The notes beneath the pieces were generated by a model that was given only the letters and a program-made list of their open reading frames with translations, was not told where the DNA came from and ran no database searches. A DNA stretch of 64,000 bases. It comes from Bacillota bacterium (GTDB lineage: Bacteria > Bacillota > Sulfobacillia > JAMCWA01). Each line of letters begins with the position of its first letter. Positions within the stretch are counted from its first letter, which is position 1. The stretch covers positions 1-64,000 of the forward strand of contig JAMCWA010000003.1 of NCBI GenBank assembly GCA_023475165.1. The letters are read 5' to 3'. A program made the position numbers and the translations under genes. Shown piece after piece: positions 29,085-36,919 of the stretch.

Positions 29085-29963
29085 ATGCTTGAGGGTCGAG
29101 TGATCCGTAGCCGCGGTAATTATTTTGCCGTTCTCACCTCGGAAGGGGAATTGGAATGCCAGCCCAGGGGGCGGTTTCGTCAGGAGCAACTGCGTATCCT
29201 TGCCGGGGATCTGGTGAAGGTAACGCCCTTGGCCGATGACCGTGGCGTCATCGAGACGGTTTTGCCCAGGAGGACAGAGCTTTTCCGTCCTCCGGTGGCC
29301 AACCTCGATCAGGTCATGATCGTTTTTACGGTCCGAGAACCTGCGTTACAGCTGCCCTTGGTTGACCGCTTCCTGGTTCTGGCCGAGGCCCATCATCTTG
29401 ACATCCTGTTGGTCTTGAGTAAAATTGACCTCTTGGATCCGGAGGAGATTGACGAAATAAGGTCGATCTACCGTGGTACGGGGTATCCCTTCCATGCCGT
29501 CAGCGCCTGGGACGGGCGAGGGGTCGATGAGCTCCGTTCCGCTTTAAGGGAGAAGGCCTCCGTTTTGGCTGGGCAGAGTGGAGTTGGTAAGTCCAGCCTC
29601 TTAAACGCCCTGGAGCCGGGCCTGTCCCTACGGACCGGGGCGGTGAGCGAGAAGGCCAAAAGAGGCCGTCATACTACCCGGCACGTGGAGCTGCTTACCA
29701 TGAATAACGGCGGGCTGGTGGCCGATTCCCCCGGGTTTAGCCGGCTAGACCTGGGTTTTCTGAACAAGGAAGCCTTGGCTTATTGTTTTCCGGACTTTCG
29801 CCCTTACATCCGGCAGTGTCGTTTCGCCAGTTGCCTGCATCAGGAAGAACCTCGCTGCGCGGTGCGCGAGGCTTCTGAGGCGGGAATGATCCCGGCGGTA
29901 AGATATGAGCACTATCTGGAATTCCTGCAGGAAATCAAAGATTGGGAGAAGAGAAAGTACTGA
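29085..29963 (+). CDS. rsgA: Ribosome small subunit-dependent GTPase A
   Basis: Circularly permuted GTPase that checks late 30S maturation. 292 residues: N-terminal OB fold, then G4 (VLSKIDLL), G1 P-loop (GQSGVGKSSLLN), switch RGRHTTRHVEL, G3 (DSPGF) and a C-terminal zinc finger (CRFASCLHQEEPRCAV). The open frame extends upstream through the repeat element, but the OB-fold start and the GGGAGAC site place the ATG at 29085. Confidence 0.94.
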   Translation: MLEGRVIRSRGNYFAVLTSEGELECQPRGRFRQEQLRILAGDLVKVTPLADDRGVIETVLPRRTELFRPPVANLDQVMIVFTVREPALQLPLVDRFLVLAEAHHLDILLVLSKIDLLDPEEIDEIRSIYRGTGYPFHAVSAWDGRGVDELRSALREKASVLAGQSGVGKSSLLNALEPGLSLRTGAVSEKAKRGRHTTRHVELLTMNNGGLVADSPGFSRLDLGFLNKEALAYCFPDFRPYIRQCRFASCLHQEEPRCAVREASEAGMIPAVRYEHYLEFLQEIKDWEKRKY

Positions 29964-30025
29964 AGAGCTTGTCTTTTTGACAGAGAGATTCGCCGGGCGC
30001 CATCCTTTGACCAGGGGGTTGTACG

Positions 30026-30685
30026 ATGATCAGGATTGCACCGTCTCTTCTTGCGGCCGACTTTGGCCGTCTCTATGATGAGGTGGCTCGGGTGGAAGGC
30101 GCCGGAGCCGACCTCCTGCATTTGGACATCATGGACGGCCATTTTGTTCCCAATTTGACCTTTGGACCGGCCGTGATCCAGGCTCTGCGGGCCAAATCAT
30201 CGCTTCTTTTCGACGCTCATCTCATGATTACCCAGCCGGAAAGGTACATAGAGGACTTCGCTCGGGCTGGGGCCGATCTCATCACCGTTCACGCCGAGGC
30301 CAGCCCACACCTGCATCGCTTGGTGCAAGAGATTAAGGCGGCCGGTTGCCGGGCCGGCGTAGCCCTGAATCCGGCCACTCCTCCCCAGGCTATAGAATAC
30401 CTCTTGCCAGATCTGGATCTGGTCCTGGTGATGAGTGTCAACCCGGGTTTTGGGGGACAGGATTTCCTACCTACGGTCCTACCGAAGCTGGGAAGGCTAC
30501 GGGAATGGATCGGCGCGCGCGGGTTTTCCGTAGAACTGGAGGTGGACGGTGGGATTAATTCGCAGACGGCACCGCTGGTGCGTCAGGCCGGGGCTACCAT
30601 CCTGGTGGCCGGATCGGCCCTCTTCGGCGCAAAAGACTTGGTTCAGGCTATTTCGGAACTGCGTGGACCCAAAAAACTCTTGTAA
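30026..30685 (+). CDS. rpe: Ribulose-phosphate 3-epimerase
   Basis: TIM-barrel metalloenzyme interconverting ribulose-5-P and xylulose-5-P. 219 residues. [33 protein letters not shown] and EVDGGIN contain the catalytic Asp residues and metal-binding histidines. Follows rsgA as in B. subtilis. Confidence 0.95.
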   Translation: MIRIAPSLLAADFGRLYDEVARVEGAGADLLHLDIMDGHFVPNLTFGPAVIQALRAKSSLLFDAHLMITQPERYIEDFARAGADLITVHAEASPHLHRLVQEIKAAGCRAGVALNPATPPQAIEYLLPDLDLVLVMSVNPGFGGQDFLPTVLPKLGRLREWIGARGFSVELEVDGGINSQTAPLVRQAGATILVAGSALFGAKDLVQAISELRGPKKLL

Positions 30686-30727
30686 TTTGTGAGCATTGGT
30701 TGTAGAATTTCTTGGGAAGACAAAACA

Positions 30728-30928
30728 ATTCCTTCGGGGCAAGGTGAGGAGCCCACGGCCTAAAAGTCTAAGACCTTTAAGTCTGGTGCTTTTGGCGAAA
30801 TTCGGGGGCTTCAATTCCTGACCGGCGGTGATGCTCCCGCTTCGTGGAGATGAGCCCGCGAGCCTTTGGGCAGGAGACCGGTGTGATCCCGGCGCCGACA
30901 GTACAGTCTGGATGGGAGAAGGTGGGTG
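30728..30928 (+). promoter_or_regulatory. FMN riboswitch (RFN element) upstream of ribU
   Basis: The conserved blocks are clear: TTCGGGGCAAGGTGAGG, TTCCTGACCGGCGGTGATG, GATGAGCCCGCGAGCC, ACCGGTGTGATCCCGG, GCCGACAGT, and GTCTGGATGGGAGAAGG. About 60 extra nt stand between the first and second blocks, so helix P2 is unusually long. A terminator hairpin follows at 30954-30986. FMN binding would therefore stop transcription into ribU. Confidence 0.92.
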
Positions 30929-30953
30929 ATGAGCTTTGCTTTAGCCTGCTAAC

Positions 30954-30986
30954 CGAGCCCCTGGGAGATCCAGGGGCTTCTTTGTG
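30954..30986 (+). terminator. Riboswitch-controlled terminator before ribU
   Basis: Perfect stem AGCCCCTGG / CCAGGGGCT with a GAGAT loop, then TCTTTGTGT. It is the expression platform of the FMN riboswitch. Confidence 0.85.
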
Positions 30987-31001
30987 TGCTGGTGTTGCTG
31001 G

Positions 31002-31033
31002 GAGAGTTGGGGTTTTCCAGCGGTCTTCTAAGG
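31002..31033. repeat. Short MITE-like repeat end in the ribU leader
   Basis: GAGTTGGGGTTTTCCAGCGGTCTTCTAAG matches the right terminus of the family. No matching left end is seen, so this is a remnant. It lies between the riboswitch terminator and ribU. Confidence 0.5.
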
Positions 31034-31139
31034 GATTTGACCCCCGGCGCTGCCGCGTAGACCGCGGCACCCTCACAGCCGGACGAACCTGCCCGCGCCG
31101 GGAGACTCCCTTCCCGGTCGAACGAAAGGAGCAGCAAAA

Positions 31140-31727
31140 ATGTCCAAAGTAAGGAACCTGGTGGTGACGGCCATTCTTGGGGCGGCCGCCTTCTATCTCA
31201 TGTTTGCCCTTGAGTTTCCTTTACCTCTATTCCCAACCTACCTGAAGTATGACCCGGGGGAGATCCCAGCACTGCTGGGGGCATTTGCTTTGGGTCCCAT
31301 GGCCGGTCTGGCCGTAGAGGTCATCAAGAACGCTCTCTATTTCCTCTCGGGGAAGTCTACCGCCGGCCTGGTGGGGGTTTCTGCCAATCTGGTGGCCGGG
31401 GCTACCTTTGTCCTTTCAGCCGGGCTTATCTACCGGTGGCGCCATGATACCTGGGGGGCTTTGACCGGACTTTTCGCCGGTAGCCTGGCTACCACCCTGG
31501 TTATGAGCCTGGCCAATTACTATGTCTTTCTTCCCCTTTGGGGGGTCCCCAGGAATCAGCTTTTACCTCTCTTAACGGGGGCTATCATCCCCTTTAACCT
31601 GGTCAAGGGTTTCCTTTCCGCCCTGGTTACAGCCCTTTTTTACCGCCGGGTAGAGGCTTACATCCTGGGAAAGAAAAGCGACTGGCAGAAGATCAATCTT
31701 GCACCATCGAGGAGGCCGAATCAATAG
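31140..31727 (+). CDS. ribU: Riboflavin ECF transporter substrate-binding (S) component
   Basis: Membrane S component that captures riboflavin and works with a shared ECF energising module not encoded here. 195 residues, about five or six transmembrane helices. FPTYLKYDPGEIPALLGAF and GPMAGL are characteristic of RibU. AAAGGAGCAGC precedes the ATG. The FMN riboswitch directly upstream independently supports the substrate. Confidence 0.92.
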   Translation: MSKVRNLVVTAILGAAAFYLMFALEFPLPLFPTYLKYDPGEIPALLGAFALGPMAGLAVEVIKNALYFLSGKSTAGLVGVSANLVAGATFVLSAGLIYRWRHDTWGALTGLFAGSLATTLVMSLANYYVFLPLWGVPRNQLLPLLTGAIIPFNLVKGFLSALVTALFYRRVEAYILGKKSDWQKINLAPSRRPNQ

Positions 31728-31830
31728 TTTCTTTTGGGAATAAGTAGAAAGCGTGACCGCCTCCGGGAGGAGCCGCGAGTCGCCCTCCGCTTTGTCGCCG
31801 AGTTGGCGAACAAAGTGGTGACGCTTCAAG

Positions 31831-31857
31831 CAAGGGACCCCTTAGGTCCCTTTTTTG
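31831..31857 (+). terminator. Intrinsic terminator after ribU
   Basis: AAGGGACC / GGTCCCTT stem with a CCTTA loop and a TTTTTT tail. It lies about 100 bp after ribU. Confidence 0.85.
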
Positions 31858-31917
31858 CTCACGAAGGCCCTAAGCCGGAATATAATGTATTAAATGACCG
31901 GGCGGGAGGGGAGGCCA

Positions 31918-32079
31918 GTGAACTGGAGGAATGTTCGGACAAGAAGGATGGGTGGCCTGCTGCTCTTGGCCGTCGGGGGAATTCTCCTGGTAAAGGCCAT
32001 CCCGGGATGGCTCTGGATGATCATGCTGGGCGGCTTATTGGGATGGGTAGGCTGGTTTCTTTACAAAATGGACAGTTAA
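31918..32079 (+). CDS. Small hypothetical membrane protein upstream of spoVM
   Basis: 53 residues: a basic N-terminus (NWRNVRTRRM) and two hydrophobic segments (GGLLLLAVGGILLV and WLWMIMLGGLLGWVGWFLY). The GTG start at 31918 follows GGGAGGGGAGG; an ATG at 31894 in the same frame lacks a ribosome site. A TATAAT sits at 31881-31886 without a good -35. Function unknown; only 15 bp separate it from spoVM, suggesting co-expression. Confidence 0.6.
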   Translation: MNWRNVRTRRMGGLLLLAVGGILLVKAIPGWLWMIMLGGLLGWVGWFLYKMDS

Positions 32080-32094
32080 CGGAGGTGAAGGCAG

Positions 32095-32187
32095 GTGGCT
32101 ATCCGTATCCACGTCTTCAAGGTACCGCGACCCCTGGGCCGGCTTCTAAGGACGCTGGTTTACACCTTTTCTCGGCGTGAGCGTTGA
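32095..32187 (+). CDS. spoVM: Stage V sporulation protein M
   Basis: A 30-residue amphipathic peptide that recognises the curved forespore membrane and anchors SpoIVA for coat assembly. GTG start, GGAGGTG seven bases upstream. The sequence IHVFKVPRPLGRLLRTLV aligns with B. subtilis SpoVM (KLPKFLGGIVRAML): basic residue, Pro, basic residue, LG, then hydrophobic residues and Arg. It is a few residues longer at both ends. The position between rpe and rpmB is where spoVM is found in B. subtilis. A terminator follows. Confidence 0.85.
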   Translation: MAIRIHVFKVPRPLGRLLRTLVYTFSRRER

Positions 32188-32222
32188 ACTTTACACATAT
32201 ACCACCAGAATGGATGCCGGAA

Positions 32223-32253
32223 GGAAGACGTCTCCCAAGCGTCTTCCTCCTTC
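32223..32253 (+). terminator. Intrinsic terminator between spoVM and rpmB
   Basis: GGAAGACG / CGTCTTCC stem with a 9-nt loop, followed by TCCTTCATT. It is placed between convergent genes; the T tract is poor. Confidence 0.55.
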
Positions 32254-32333
32254 ATTATGGCCGCTTTTTCCTGCTAGGAAGAAAAAACCAAAAGAGACTT
32301 GGAATCCAAGTCCCTCCGGAACAAGGCAATCCT

Positions 32334-32525
32334 TCAAATGGCTCGTTGCACCTTTCCCGCCTTTAGGCAGCTGGAGCAGACGTAGATTGTCTTAGGCCGA
32401 CCGCTTATCAGAGCCTTGACCCGTTGAACATTGGGCAACCAGACCCTCCTGGTTTTAATATTGGAATGGCTGACCTTATTGCCATGACCAATCCCTTTAC
32501 CGCAAATCTCGCAAACGTGAGCCAC
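32334..32525 (-). CDS. rpmB: 50S ribosomal protein L28
   Basis: 63 residues. GTG start preceded by AAGGAGGGG. The sequence has paired cysteines typical of the zinc-binding form (CEICGKG and CSSCLKAGKV) and the core RRVWLPNVQRV. It reads opposite to its neighbours, as rpmB does in B. subtilis between spoVM and the Asp23 gene. A candidate promoter lies at 32558-32587. Confidence 0.95.
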   Translation of the reverse strand: MAHVCEICGKGIGHGNKVSHSNIKTRRVWLPNVQRVKALISGRPKTIYVCSSCLKAGKVQRAI

Positions 32526-32557
32526 AGAATACCCCTCCTTAAAATTTACACGGGTGT

Positions 32558-32587
32558 ATTTTATCATACTACCTAGAGAATGAGCAA
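32558..32587 (-). promoter_or_regulatory. Probable rpmB promoter
   Basis: On the minus strand TTGCTC (32587-32582), 18-bp spacer, TAAAAT (32563-32558). Both boxes match the consensus in four or five of six positions. Confidence 0.5.
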
Positions 32588-32707
32588 GGGATTTCGTTAG
32601 CTGCGGGAAAAGCGATTTTGCCGCATTTGTACCGCCCTGGATCACGATGGCAGCAGGAAATCGCCCTTTCACCTAGAATGTATTTTTGAGAAAGAGGTGA
32701 CGGTGCG

Positions 32708-33067
32708 ATGCGAGAGGTCAAGAACGATCTAGGGAAAATCGTTGTCTCGGAGGAGGTTGTGGCCACCCTGGCCGGAGTGGCGGCCACCGAGTGTTACGGC
32801 GTAGTCGGGATGGCTTCTCGCAAGGTAACGGATGGCCTGGCCGAGCTCTTGGGTAAGGAGAGCCTGAGCAAGGGTGTGGAGGTAGATATTGACGGAAACC
32901 GGGTTGGGATTGCCCTGCATATCATTGTCGGTTACGGGGTCCGCATCTCCGAGGTGGCCAGGAATATCCGGGAAAGGGTTAAGTATACCGTCGAGAGCTT
33001 TACCGGCCTGAAGGTCACGGGGGTTAAGATCAATGTCCAGGGGGTAAGGGTTGGACGGGATAAGTAA
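32708..33067 (+). CDS. Asp23/Gls24 family envelope stress response protein
   Basis: 119 residues, YloU-like. VVATLAGVAATECYGVVGMA, VGYGVRISEVARNIRE and VTGVKINVQGVR are the DUF322/Asp23 signatures. Probably a membrane-associated cytoplasmic protein linked to envelope stress and fatty acid metabolism. Located directly before the fatty acid kinase gene, as in most Firmicutes. Confidence 0.92.
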   Translation: MREVKNDLGKIVVSEEVVATLAGVAATECYGVVGMASRKVTDGLAELLGKESLSKGVEVDIDGNRVGIALHIIVGYGVRISEVARNIRERVKYTVESFTGLKVTGVKINVQGVRVGRDK

Positions 33068-33083
33068 TGGCGTTTTGGGAGGC

Positions 33084-34781
33084 ATGGGGTTGGTTCAGGA
33101 GATCACCGGCGAAGATCTGCGGCAGATGTTCATTCTGGCCGCCAGCATCTTGGAGGATAACAAAGCTGGAGTTAACGCACTTAACGTTTTCCCAGTGCCT
33201 GATGGTGACACAGGCACCAATATGTCGCTCACTTTGGCTTCCGCCGTCCGGGAAATGGAGAAAGTGCCGGGGGACGGCGTGGGGCAATTGGCTCAGGCGG
33301 CGGCACTCGGCTCCCTCATGGGGGCCAGGGGTAATTCCGGGGTTATTCTGTCCCAGATTCTGCGTGGCTTTGCCCGAGGTCTGGACGGATTGGTGCGGGC
33401 CGGGGCCAGGGAAATGGCCTGGGCGCTGCAAGAAGGGGTCCATGTAGCCTACAAGGCGGTGATGAAACCGACGGAAGGGACCATCCTCACGGTAGCCCGG
33501 GAAGCGGCTCGGGTGGCGGTGGAGGGGGCCCGCCGGGGCCTGAACTTGCGAGAGGTTTTGACCCAGGCCTATGAGGAGGCAGAAAGGACGCTGGCCTTGA
33601 CCCCGGAAATGCTACCCATATTGAAGAAAAACGGGGTGGTGGACGCCGGGGGCAAGGGTTTGGTTTACATTTTATCGGGATTTCTCAGCTTCTTGCGAGG
33701 GGCTGTGGGGGTAGCACCGGCCGAGGCCAGGGTGGCGGAATTCGAATTCACTGAGGAGTTGGCTGATATCAAGAACCCCTATGACACGGAATTCTTCATC
33801 AGGGGTGAGGCCATCCCGGTGGAAGAGGTCCGGGAAAAGCTTGGGGGCATGGGTGACAGCCTGATTGTAGTTGGTACCCCTGACCTCGTCAAGGTGCATA
33901 TCCATACCCAAAACCCGGGACAGGTACTGGACTATTGCCTTAAAGCGGGGGAACTGACGCAAATTGAAATAAAGAACATGCGGGACCAGCACGAGGAACT
34001 CAAGGAAAGGGCGACGGGCGGGAGGATCGAACCAGCGTCAGGCCTAAGACCCAAGACCACGCTGGTCATCTCCTCAAACCGGGAAGACCAGGCGGCCCGG
34101 GAAGACCGGGGGCAGGACGAGGTTCAAGAGATCGGCCTGGTGGCCGTGGCCTCCGGCCAGGGGATCGCCGACACCTTCCGCAGCCTGGGGGCCCACGGGA
34201 TCGTGGCTGGGGGCCAGACCATGAACCCCAGCACCCAGGAGATCCTCCAGGTTGTGGAGGCCCTTCCCTATGACCGGGTGGTCGTTCTGCCCAATAACAA
34301 GAACATTGTTTTGACGGCCGAACAGGCCGGGCACCTTTCCGGCAAAAAGGTCAAAGTGGTGCCGACCCGTTCCATTCCTCAGGGTCTAGCCGCTCTCCTA
34401 AGCTGGAGGCACGATCTGAACCTGGAAGCTAACCTGGACCGGATGCGAGGGGCGGCGGAGGCCGTAAAAACCGGCGAGGTGACTTACGCCATCAGGAACT
34501 CCGGATTTCAGAATGGGAAAATCGCTGAAGGTGATATTTTGGGTTTAATTGACGGAGAAATTGCCGTTACCGGCCAGGACACCGGGGATGTCTTGCTTCG
34601 CCTGGTGGAGACTATGGTGGAGCCAGAGGTGGCCATCGTCACCGTTTTCTATGGAGAGATGGTTGAGCGGGAGCACGCAGCGGAGCTGGAGGACAGATTG
34701 AAGACCCGTTTCCCGGAACTGGAGATTGAAATGCATTACGGCGGTCAGCCAATTTACTATTTTCTGGTGTCGGTGGAGTAG
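33084..34781 (+). CDS. fakA: Fatty acid kinase catalytic protein, DAK2/YloV family
   Basis: FakA phosphorylates fatty acids presented by FakB (DegV) proteins, feeding exogenous acyl chains into phospholipids via PlsX/PlsY. About 565 residues. The DhaL-type kinase domain shows FPVPDGDTGTNMSLTL (Asp metal ligands) and LGSLMGARGNSGVILSQ; a central part and a C-terminal DegV-like domain follow. The start is uncertain: ATG 33084 is very close to GGGAGG, and TTG 33090 would have better spacing. A FakB-type gene lies at 60565 in the fatty acid cluster. Confidence 0.92.
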   Translation: MGLVQEITGEDLRQMFILAASILEDNKAGVNALNVFPVPDGDTGTNMSLTLASAVREMEKVPGDGVGQLAQAAALGSLMGARGNSGVILSQILRGFARGLDGLVRAGAREMAWALQEGVHVAYKAVMKPTEGTILTVAREAARVAVEGARRGLNLREVLTQAYEEAERTLALTPEMLPILKKNGVVDAGGKGLVYILSGFLSFLRGAVGVAPAEARVAEFEFTEELADIKNPYDTEFFIRGEAIPVEEVREKLGGMGDSLIVVGTPDLVKVHIHTQNPGQVLDYCLKAGELTQIEIKNMRDQHEELKERATGGRIEPASGLRPKTTLVISSNREDQAAREDRGQDEVQEIGLVAVASGQGIADTFRSLGAHGIVAGGQTMNPSTQEILQVVEALPYDRVVVLPNNKNIVLTAEQAGHLSGKKVKVVPTRSIPQGLAALLSWRHDLNLEANLDRMRGAAEAVKTGEVTYAIRNSGFQNGKIAEGDILGLIDGEIAVTGQDTGDVLLRLVETMVEPEVAIVTVFYGEMVEREHAAELEDRLKTRFPELEIEMHYGGQPIYYFLVSVE

Positions 34782-34800
34782 GATCCTCGGGAGGAGAGTA

Positions 34801-36873
34801 ATGCCAGCACGGGATGTTGCCGATCTTTCCCGTGACATCCAATACCTAAAGGGAGTGGGGCCGGCTAGGGCCAGGCTCCTCGGTAAACTGGGCCTGCACA
34901 CCGTGGCGGATCTTCTTTTCTATTTTCCGCGCCGCTATGAAGACAGGAGTCAGCTTAAGGCCATGGCCCTAGTTAGAGACGGGGAGATTTCCACCGTCCA
35001 GGGAAAGGTTGTAGAGGTCAGCGAGGTCAAACCCCGCCCCGGACTGATCGTAACCCGGGTGGCCATAAGTGACGGCTCTGGTACTGCCTTTGGGATCTGG
35101 TTCAACCAAAGCTTCATCAAGGATCGTTTTCGCCTGGGACAGGCCGTGGTTTTCAACGGGCGGATTGAGAGAAGATACGGTCAGGTACAAATTAACAAAC
35201 CTGAGTATGAGGACCTGGATGACGATTCCCTCCACACGGGGAGGATTGTCCCCATCTACCCCCTGACGGAGGGGCTTTTTCAACGCCAGTTTCGGGCTTT
35301 GATGAAGGGGGTAGTAGAGGGTTATGCCTCTTTCCTGGGGGAGGTCCTACCGGAGGAGATCCGGCAACGCCTCGCCTTCTCCGGACTGAGCCAGGCCGTT
35401 CGGGACATGCATTTCCCCCGGGATCTGCAAGCCCAGGAGGCGGCCAGGCGTCGTTTGGCCTTTGAGGAACTCTTCTATCTCCAACTGGGGTTGGCTCGTC
35501 TGAAAAGACAGGCGGTAGAGGAAGAAGGAACGGCGCACCGCTCCGATGGACCATGGCTTAAGGCCTTGGTGGAATCTTTGCCCTTTTCACTGACGGAAGC
35601 CCAAAAGCGGGTGATAGGGGAGATCAGGCAGGACATGGAGAGCCCGCGACCGATGAACCGTCTGATTCAGGGCGACGTGGGCTCTGGCAAAACGGTGGTG
35701 GCGGCCTGGGCGCTGGTTAAAGCGGCAGAGAGTGGCTTTCAGGCCGCCCTCATGGCTCCCACTGAGATTTTGGCCGAACAGCACTTCCTAAACTTGAAGG
35801 GTCTGCTTTCTCCCCTCGGGATAACGGTGGGGTTCCTGACTGGAAGTCTGGGGCGCGCCGAGAGGATCAGACGCTTGGAGACGATCAGGTCGGGTGAGTT
35901 AAAGATAGTCGTCGGAACCCAGGCCCTGATTCAGGAGGGGGTGGAATTTGCCCGGCTGAGCCTCGTGGTGACCGACGAACAGCATCGTTTCGGTGTACAG
36001 CAAAGGGCTTTACTGCGGGCCAAGGGGTATAGTCCCGATGTCTTGGTCATGACGGCCACTCCCATACCCCGTACCCTGTCCATGACCCTATATGGTGATC
36101 TCGATGTATCAATATTGGACGAAATGCCGCCGGGGCGAGGGCCAGTGGAGACTTACTGGCGAAGGGCCTCGGCCCGAAAGAAGGCGTATCGTTTTCTCCA
36201 TGACCAGGTGAAGGCCGGACGACAGGGCTATGTGGTTTGCCCGCTTATTGAGGAATCGGAGCGTCTCCAGGCTGAGGCGGCCACTGATTTAGCCATCAGG
36301 TTACGTTCGGAATTCCCCGACCTCAGAATTGGGCTGCTGCACGGGCGGATGCGGACCGAAGAAAAGGAAGAGACCATGGAGGCCTTCCGCCAGGGTCATC
36401 TTGGGGTCCTGGTGTCCACCACCGTCATTGAGGTGGGCGTGGATGTCCCCAACGCCACCGTCATGGTTGTCGAAGGAGCCAACCGTTTCGGATTGGCCCA
36501 ACTCCACCAGCTCCGGGGACGGGTTGGACGGGGGCGGGAGAAGTCCTACTGCATCCTCCTGGCTGAAGGTCTGACGGAAGAGGGACGGCGACGGTTGGAG
36601 GTCATGCAAGAAACGGGGGACGGGTTTGCTATTGCCGAGGAGGACCTAAAATTGCGGGGGCCCGGGGAGTTCTTCGGAACCAGACAGCACGGTCTGCCGG
36701 ATCTAAGAGTGGCTGATCCCATACGCGACTTACCCCTCCTGGACCTGGCCAGACAGGAAGCTTTCCGGTTGATCGAACGGGACCCCAACCTGACCAGCCC
36801 GGAACACCGAGCCATCCGGGAAAGGGTGGGACGCCTTTTTCAGGGGCAGGGGGGCCTGATTTCGGTGAGCTAG
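34801..36873 (+). CDS. recG: ATP-dependent DNA helicase RecG
   Basis: Fork-reversal helicase, 690 residues. Wedge/OB domain, then Walker A GDVGSGKTVVAAWAL, DEQH box (VTDEQHRFGVQQR), MTATPIPRTLSMT and QLRGRVGRG. GGGAGGAGAG precedes the ATG. In many Firmicutes recG is followed directly by rsmD and coaD; here an aromatic amino acid and spore gene block of about 17 kb separates them. Confidence 0.95.
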   Translation: MPARDVADLSRDIQYLKGVGPARARLLGKLGLHTVADLLFYFPRRYEDRSQLKAMALVRDGEISTVQGKVVEVSEVKPRPGLIVTRVAISDGSGTAFGIWFNQSFIKDRFRLGQAVVFNGRIERRYGQVQINKPEYEDLDDDSLHTGRIVPIYPLTEGLFQRQFRALMKGVVEGYASFLGEVLPEEIRQRLAFSGLSQAVRDMHFPRDLQAQEAARRRLAFEELFYLQLGLARLKRQAVEEEGTAHRSDGPWLKALVESLPFSLTEAQKRVIGEIRQDMESPRPMNRLIQGDVGSGKTVVAAWALVKAAESGFQAALMAPTEILAEQHFLNLKGLLSPLGITVGFLTGSLGRAERIRRLETIRSGELKIVVGTQALIQEGVEFARLSLVVTDEQHRFGVQQRALLRAKGYSPDVLVMTATPIPRTLSMTLYGDLDVSILDEMPPGRGPVETYWRRASARKKAYRFLHDQVKAGRQGYVVCPLIEESERLQAEAATDLAIRLRSEFPDLRIGLLHGRMRTEEKEETMEAFRQGHLGVLVSTTVIEVGVDVPNATVMVVEGANRFGLAQLHQLRGRVGRGREKSYCILLAEGLTEEGRRRLEVMQETGDGFAIAEEDLKLRGPGEFFGTRQHGLPDLRVADPIRDLPLLDLARQEAFRLIERDPNLTSPEHRAIRERVGRLFQGQGGLISVS

Positions 36874-36919
36874 TCCTGGTCTCTCAACAATGGATCGCCC
36901 GAGCGGTACGGGAGCCTAG

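Noticed and set aside
31734-32180. A 148-codon plus-strand frame over the ribU-spoVM interval
   Set aside because: It runs through a strong terminator and covers the small membrane protein and spoVM, which have their own ribosome sites.
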